A DNA stretch of 58,156 bases, from NCBI RefSeq assembly GCF_003011895.2, contig NZ_PXWF02000322.1, positions 1 to 58,156 on the forward strand, in the 5' to 3' direction. Positions 54,460 to 58,156 of the stretch are shown here, piece by piece. Position numbers and translations under genes: made by a program. The stretch comes from Massilia glaciei (GTDB lineage Bacteria; Pseudomonadota; Gammaproteobacteria; Burkholderiales; Burkholderiaceae_D). Under the pieces are notes generated by a model. The model did no database searches. It saw nothing but the letters and a program-made list of their open reading frames with translations, and was not told the origin of the DNA. Each line of letters begins with the position of its first letter. Position 1 is the first letter of the stretch.

Positions 54460-55671
54460 ATGAATTTGTTTAGCGTCACCCTGCAAGACGTGCTCGGTTT
54501 TCTGTCGAGCGGCATCACCGGTTTCTCCAACTGGCAAGTGTTCTTTTACACGCTTGCGGTCACCCATATCACCATCGCCTCCGTCACCATCTACCTGCAC
54601 CGCCACCAGGCCCACCGCGCGCTCGATCTGCACGCGTTGCCGAGCCATTTTTTCCGCTTCTGGCTGTGGCTCACGACCGCCCAGGTCACCAAGGAATGGG
54701 CCGCGATCCACCGCAAGCACCACGCCAAGTGCGAGACCGAGGAGGACCCGCACAGCCCGGTCACGCGCGGCATCCGCAAGGTGCTGCTCGAGGGCGCCGA
54801 GTTGTACAAGGCCGAGTCGAAAAACCTTGAGACGCTGGCCAAGTACGGGCACGGCACGCCGACCGACTGGATCGAGCGCAACCTGTACACGCGCTTCAGC
54901 TTCGCCGGCGTGATCTCGTTATTGTTCATCAATGTCGCGCTGTTCGGCGTGCTCGGGCTGACGGTGTGGGCGGTCCAGATGATGTGGATCCCGGTCATGG
55001 CGGCGGGCATCATCAACGGCATCGGCCACTGGTGGGGCTATCGCAACTACGACTGCGCCGACGCGGCGACCAACATCATCCCGTTCGGCATCCTGATCGG
55101 CGGCGAGGAGCTGCACAACAACCACCACACCTTCGCGACCTCGGCCCGGCTGTCGTCGAAATGGTACGAGATCGACATCGGCTGGTGCTACATCCGCGGG
55201 CTCGAAATGCTGGGCCTGGCCAAGGTCAAGAAACTGGCGCCGGCGCCGAGGTTTGAGATGGGCAAGGTGGAGGCGGATCTGGAGACCTTGCAGTCGGTGA
55301 TCGCCAACCGCTACGACGTGATGGCCAAGTACGCCAAGTCGCTCAAGCGCACCTGGCGCGACGAGGTCGAGACGCTCAAGACCAAGGCCGAGCTCGAGAA
55401 GCGCTTCCTGAAGTCGAGCCGCAAGCTGCTGCAGCGCGAACCGGGCAAGCTCGAGGCGCCGCAAAAGCAGCAGCTCGTCGAGTTGTTCCAGCATAGCAAG
55501 GCTCTCGAGACGATGCACCAGATGCGCGTCGAGCTGGCGGCGATCTGGGAGCGTTCGCACTTCACGCGCGACCAGCTGCTGCAGCAGTTGCAGGATTGGT
55601 GCGCGCGCGCCGAGGCGTCGGGGATCAAGTCGCTGCAGGAGTTTTCGATGCGGCTGCGCAGTTACGCTTAG
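54460..55671 (+). CDS. Fatty-acid desaturase with transposase-like C-terminal extension
   Basis: A 403-residue membrane desaturase with the three histidine boxes HRHQAH (47-52), HRKHH (84-88) and HNNHH (219-223), which bind the di-iron centre that puts a double bond into acyl chains. Residues 1-~260 are a normal delta-9-type enzyme with four hydrophobic segments. The last ~140 residues (from RYDVMAKYAKSLKRTWRDE) are helical and resemble the end of ISL3-type transposases (YxxHxALETMHQMRVELAAIW...WCARAEASGIKSLQEFSMRLRSY), without the DDE catalytic core. Part of this tail may have been acquired from a transposase. A strong terminator follows. Confidence 0.9.
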   Translation: MNLFSVTLQDVLGFLSSGITGFSNWQVFFYTLAVTHITIASVTIYLHRHQAHRALDLHALPSHFFRFWLWLTTAQVTKEWAAIHRKHHAKCETEEDPHSPVTRGIRKVLLEGAELYKAESKNLETLAKYGHGTPTDWIERNLYTRFSFAGVISLLFINVALFGVLGLTVWAVQMMWIPVMAAGIINGIGHWWGYRNYDCADAATNIIPFGILIGGEELHNNHHTFATSARLSSKWYEIDIGWCYIRGLEMLGLAKVKKLAPAPRFEMGKVEADLETLQSVIANRYDVMAKYAKSLKRTWRDEVETLKTKAELEKRFLKSSRKLLQREPGKLEAPQKQQLVELFQHSKALETMHQMRVELAAIWERSHFTRDQLLQQLQDWCARAEASGIKSLQEFSMRLRSYA

Positions 55672-55690
55672 GTCGCTTCAGAGCGAGAAC

Positions 55691-55716
55691 AAAAAGGCTC
55701 CCGCGGGGGCTTTTTT
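55691..55716 (+). terminator. Terminator of the desaturase gene
   Basis: AAAAAGGCTCCCG and CGGGGGCTTTTTT form a stem with two G-T pairs, ending in a T-run. It lies 20 bases after the stop codon. Confidence 0.9.
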
Positions 55717-55807
55717 GTATTTGACATGACAGAAACCGCAAGCTGAGGGCCCACTCACGTCATCCCGCCCGTCATCCCCGCACCCCCCGTCATCCCCGCC
55801 CCCCCCC

Positions 55808-55953
55808 CGTCATCCCCGCGAAGGCGGGGACCCATACTGAGCTGGCAAACACGCGCAGTCCGATCCTGTTGGCCCGCGACCTACACGTACAAAAATGTGA
55901 GGCGACCGGTGACTGCACGCTCAGCATGGGTCCTCGGTTTCGCGGGGATGACG
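55808..55953. repeat. REP-flanked element, copy 3, preceded by partial REP units
   Basis: The left REP (55808-55842; CGTCATCCCCGCGAAGGCGG then GGACCCATACTGAGC) and the inverted right REP (55921-55953) enclose ~78 bases that match copy 2 in reverse. Just before it, from 55757, CGTCATCCCCGC-type half units occur three more times with C-rich spacers. The gap 55672-56149 contains no gene. Confidence 0.75.
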
Positions 55954-55984
55954 GTGGGGGGGGCGGCGGACGACGCCCTGCCAC

Positions 55985-56083
55985 ATATCATCTACACATC
56001 ACCCGCACATCACTCGCACATCACTCGCACATTACCCGCACATCACCCACACATCATCCGCACATCACCCACACATCATCCAC
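55985..56083. repeat. Eleven-base tandem repeat (ACATCACCCGC)
   Basis: Nine direct copies of an 11-base unit (variants ACATCACTCGC, ACATCATCCAC) run from 55985 to 56083. The unit length is close to one DNA turn. It is not in a recognised gene; it lies just past the terminator side of the receptor gene. Confidence 0.9.
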
Positions 56084-56102
56084 GAATACTGCTGACGTAA
56101 AA

Positions 56103-56128
56103 AAACCGAACGATCACGCGTCCGGTTT
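56103..56128 (-). terminator. Terminator of the TonB-dependent receptor gene
   Basis: AAACCGAACG (56103-56112) and CGTCCGGTTT (56119-56128) form a 10-bp stem with one G-T pair. The minus strand continues with a T-run (complement of 56099-56105). It lies 22 bases past the stop codon. Confidence 0.88.
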
Positions 56129-56149
56129 CACTATTATCAACCCACCACC

Positions 56150-58156
56150 TTAGAACTTGTACTTGAGGTTCAGGTAGAACTGGCGTCCGCTGACGTCGAG
56201 CTTTTGCTGCTCTTCCTCGCTGTAGCGGTATTGCGCGCGCGCCGTGTTGAGCAGGTTGGTCGCGTCGAACGACAAACGCAGCTGTTTGCTCAGGTTGTAG
56301 CCGAGCGAGAACGCCAGCGTCGACACGCCCGCCGCCATCACCGGCGCGGTCGGCATCAACACGCCGTTGATGAGCGAATTGCCCTGGCTGTTTGCCGTAG
56401 GCGCCGGCGCCGTGCTCGCCGCCACGTACTTGCCGCGGTAGTTGTAGACCAGCCGCGCGCTCATCTTGTCGTTCTCGAAGTAGCCGCCCAGGTTGGCCGC
56501 CCACTCCGACGCGCCCACCATCGGACGCCCGTCCTCGACCTGCGTCTTGGCGCGGCTGACATTGGACTGCATGCCGAAACCGGCGCCGAGCGGCCGTTCG
56601 AAGGCCAGCTCGATGCCGCGGATGCGCGCGCCCTGTTGCGACGAGGTGTTGATGAAGAAGGATTTGACCTGGTTGTCGCGCGGGTCGACCAGGTCGACCG
56701 TCGCGTTCTGCCGGTTGGCGCCGGTTTTGACGTAGCCGTCGATCTTGGACTGGAAAACGTCGACCGAGATCAGCGAGCGCGGCGCGAAATACCAGGCCAG
56801 CGCCGCGTCGACGTTGTCGGCCGTCAAGGGGCGCAGGGTCGGATTGGGACCCGTCACGCTGCAGCCGGAGGCGTTGCAGCCCGGGGTGCCGAAGGCGGCG
56901 CCGAGGATGTTGTAGTTTTGGCGTCCGATGGTCCGGCTGGCCCCGAAGCGCGCGATGACGTTCTCGCGCACCTCGTAGCGCAGGTTCATGCTCGGCAGCA
57001 GGTTGTTGAAGGTGCGGTCGGTCGGCGTCTTGTAGTAGACCGTGCCGCCCAGCGGGTTGAACACCGTGCCGTTGAGGTAGCTGCTGCCGTCGCTGGCCGT
57101 GTTGATCGCGCCCGGATAGGCCGCGCACGGCGTGGCCGCCTGGCCCGGTCCGAACTTCGGACAGGCGCCGCTCGGCACCGGCGTGACGAGCTCGGCGTTG
57201 ACCTGGGTGCGCACGTAGCGCACCCCGAGATTGCCCGACCAGTTGTCGGCCTCGAAGTTTTGCATCAGGTAGAACGCGCTCTGGCGCTCGCGCATGTCGA
57301 TCTCGGCGGCGACGCGGCGCTCGAATTCGGGCGTGGTCTCGCGCAGGTTGGCCGCGATGTAGTCCTTGACCGCGCCGGGGGTGTAGGTGAAGCCGGTGTT
57401 GTCCCAGTCGCCGCCGCCCAGGCCGCTTCCAAAGTCCGACGGATACGGCACGATCTGTCCGGCCGGCGTGGTCGCGTTGATCGGCACGCCGAAGGCAGGC
57501 GCGAAGCGCTTGGTGATGCGCTTGTGGTCGGCGTGGCGCACGCCGAACTCGAGCGACTGGAACGCGCCGGCGTCGACCTTGAGTTCGGCGTCGAGCGACA
57601 GGCTGTGCTCGCGGTCGGTGGTGCGGATGCCCGAGGCGCCGCGCCCGACCAGCTTGTAGCCGCTGCCGTCGGGGTTGAGCCCCGGCGTGTTGCCGCCGGC
57701 GCCGATGTACTTCGAATCGGGCGCCTCGTGCAGGCCGTTGAGAGCGTACGAGATCCCGGTGCCGTAGCGCGCGAAGGTCAGGCCCTGGTCGAGCGCGGTC
57801 GTGCCGACGCCGCGTGTGACGTTGGCCAGGCTCTTGATGGTCAGCGCGCTGTTGACGCGGTACTTGGCGTCGAGGTCGAGGAAGGCGCTGCTGGCGTTGG
57901 CGCCGTCGCGGTAGAAGCCCTCCGAGTTGCCCACGTACTGGGGCGTGGTGCCGGCCGGGAACACGATGTCGGCGCTCTTGAGCACCTTGAGCTGGTGCCC
58001 GTACATCGTCGTTTCGTTGACGATGACGGGGTTGCGGATCTGCGCGAACACCTGCTGGCCGTTGGACGAGGTGTTGGGCGAGGTCGCCGTCACGCCGCCG
58101 GTCGGCTCGGCTTTGCCGAGCAGCATGCTGTACATCGCACCCGAGGTCAGACGGCC
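56150..58156 (-). CDS. TonB-dependent outer-membrane receptor, C-terminal part
   Basis: The frame is open from the right edge of the window to the TAA at 56150-56152, giving 668 residues of a larger protein. It is mostly alternating beta strands of a 22-strand barrel (SLSLDAELKVDAGAFQSLEFGVRHADHKR; NLRYEVRENVIARFGASRTIGRQ), with extracellular loops containing paired cysteines. The last residues are YLNLKYKF, ending in phenylalanine as outer-membrane insertion by BamA requires. The plug domain lies outside the window. The style is that of Xanthomonas-type sugar or oligosaccharide receptors, but the substrate cannot be read. Confidence 0.93.
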   Translation of the reverse strand, partial: GRLTSGAMYSMLLGKAEPTGGVTATSPNTSSNGQQVFAQIRNPVIVNETTMYGHQLKVLKSADIVFPAGTTPQYVGNSEGFYRDGANASSAFLDLDAKYRVNSALTIKSLANVTRGVGTTALDQGLTFARYGTGISYALNGLHEAPDSKYIGAGGNTPGLNPDGSGYKLVGRGASGIRTTDREHSLSLDAELKVDAGAFQSLEFGVRHADHKRITKRFAPAFGVPINATTPAGQIVPYPSDFGSGLGGGDWDNTGFTYTPGAVKDYIAANLRETTPEFERRVAAEIDMRERQSAFYLMQNFEADNWSGNLGVRYVRTQVNAELVTPVPSGACPKFGPGQAATPCAAYPGAINTASDGSSYLNGTVFNPLGGTVYYKTPTDRTFNNLLPSMNLRYEVRENVIARFGASRTIGRQNYNILGAAFGTPGCNASGCSVTGPNPTLRPLTADNVDAALAWYFAPRSLISVDVFQSKIDGYVKTGANRQNATVDLVDPRDNQVKSFFINTSSQQGARIRGIELAFERPLGAGFGMQSNVSRAKTQVEDGRPMVGASEWAANLGGYFENDKMSARLVYNYRGKYVAASTAPAPTANSQGNSLINGVLMPTAPVMAAGVSTLAFSLGYNLSKQLRLSFDATNLLNTARAQYRYSEEEQQKLDVSGRQFYLNLKYKF

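Noticed and set aside
55985-56083. CRISPR array
   Set aside because: The repeat unit is only 11 bases with no spacers, and no cas gene is present anywhere in the window.

Overview
The window reads as a chromosomal segment of a high-GC betaproteobacterium, most like the Oxalobacteraceae (Massilia/Duganella/Janthinobacterium group). The reasons are the strong G/C third-position bias, a HexR-controlled Entner-Doudoroff set, the T6SS 'Vgr-related' gene family, and REP-type palindromes with the core GTCATCCCCGCGAA. This placement is inferred from gene content, not from a marker-gene search.

Layout. (1) 1-1.97 kb: the edge of a probable VgrG gene, then a type I restriction hsdR remnant that has lost its start and its whole helicase core, then a REP-flanked element. 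(2) 2.0-15.0 kb: two complete RND efflux sets. One is on the minus strand (adaptor, pump, outer-membrane factor) and one on the plus strand, whose adaptor gene is frameshifted; transaldolase lies between them. (3) 9.07-20.0 kb: a copper regulon. Three promoters with the MerR-type 19-bp spacer sit before the second RND operon, before copA, and before a small HMA chaperone plus a periplasmic His-rich protein. cueR and a second, ligand-deficient MerR gene are included. (4) 20.0-31.8 kb: central carbon metabolism. hexR and zwf lie on the minus strand; an SMP-30 lactonase and pgi overlap and diverge from the overlapping pair edd-eda. HexR-like boxes lie upstream of zwf and between pgi and edd. A secreted protein of unknown function, dsbA and a lipoprotein lie in between. 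(5) 32.6-38.7 kb: an exported TPR-CHAT protease-like protein converges on a three-gene operon with 4-bp overlaps encoding an ECF sigma factor, a single-pass membrane protein (probable anti-sigma) and an exported caspase. This is the most interesting locus in the window. (6) 39.0-42.3 kb: AT-richer envelope genes, namely two proteins that share a four-cysteine module, an OmpA-like lipoprotein and an RDD-like membrane protein. (7) 42.6-45.9 kb: an orphan T6SS cargo cassette made of a broken and an intact copy of a Vgr-related metallopeptidase-like gene, a PAAR protein, a VRR-NUC-type nuclease and a DUF3396-type immunity protein. (8) 46.1-58.2 kb: tRNA-Lys, a GspE/PilB-type ATPase, a spermidine-synthase-like protein, a glycine-zipper protein, barstar, purN, an RsmB-like rRNA methyltransferase, an MscS channel, a fatty-acid desaturase with a transposase-like tail, and the 3' part of a TonB-dependent receptor gene.

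Three copies of a ~150-175 bp element bounded by inverted REP palindromes, plus one solo end, are spread over the window. Two other large palindromic elements (31.8 kb and 51.4 kb) and several short tandem repeats (7, 9, 11 and 12 bp) occupy the longer intergenic gaps. All assignments come from reading the sequence and remembered family signatures; no database search was run.
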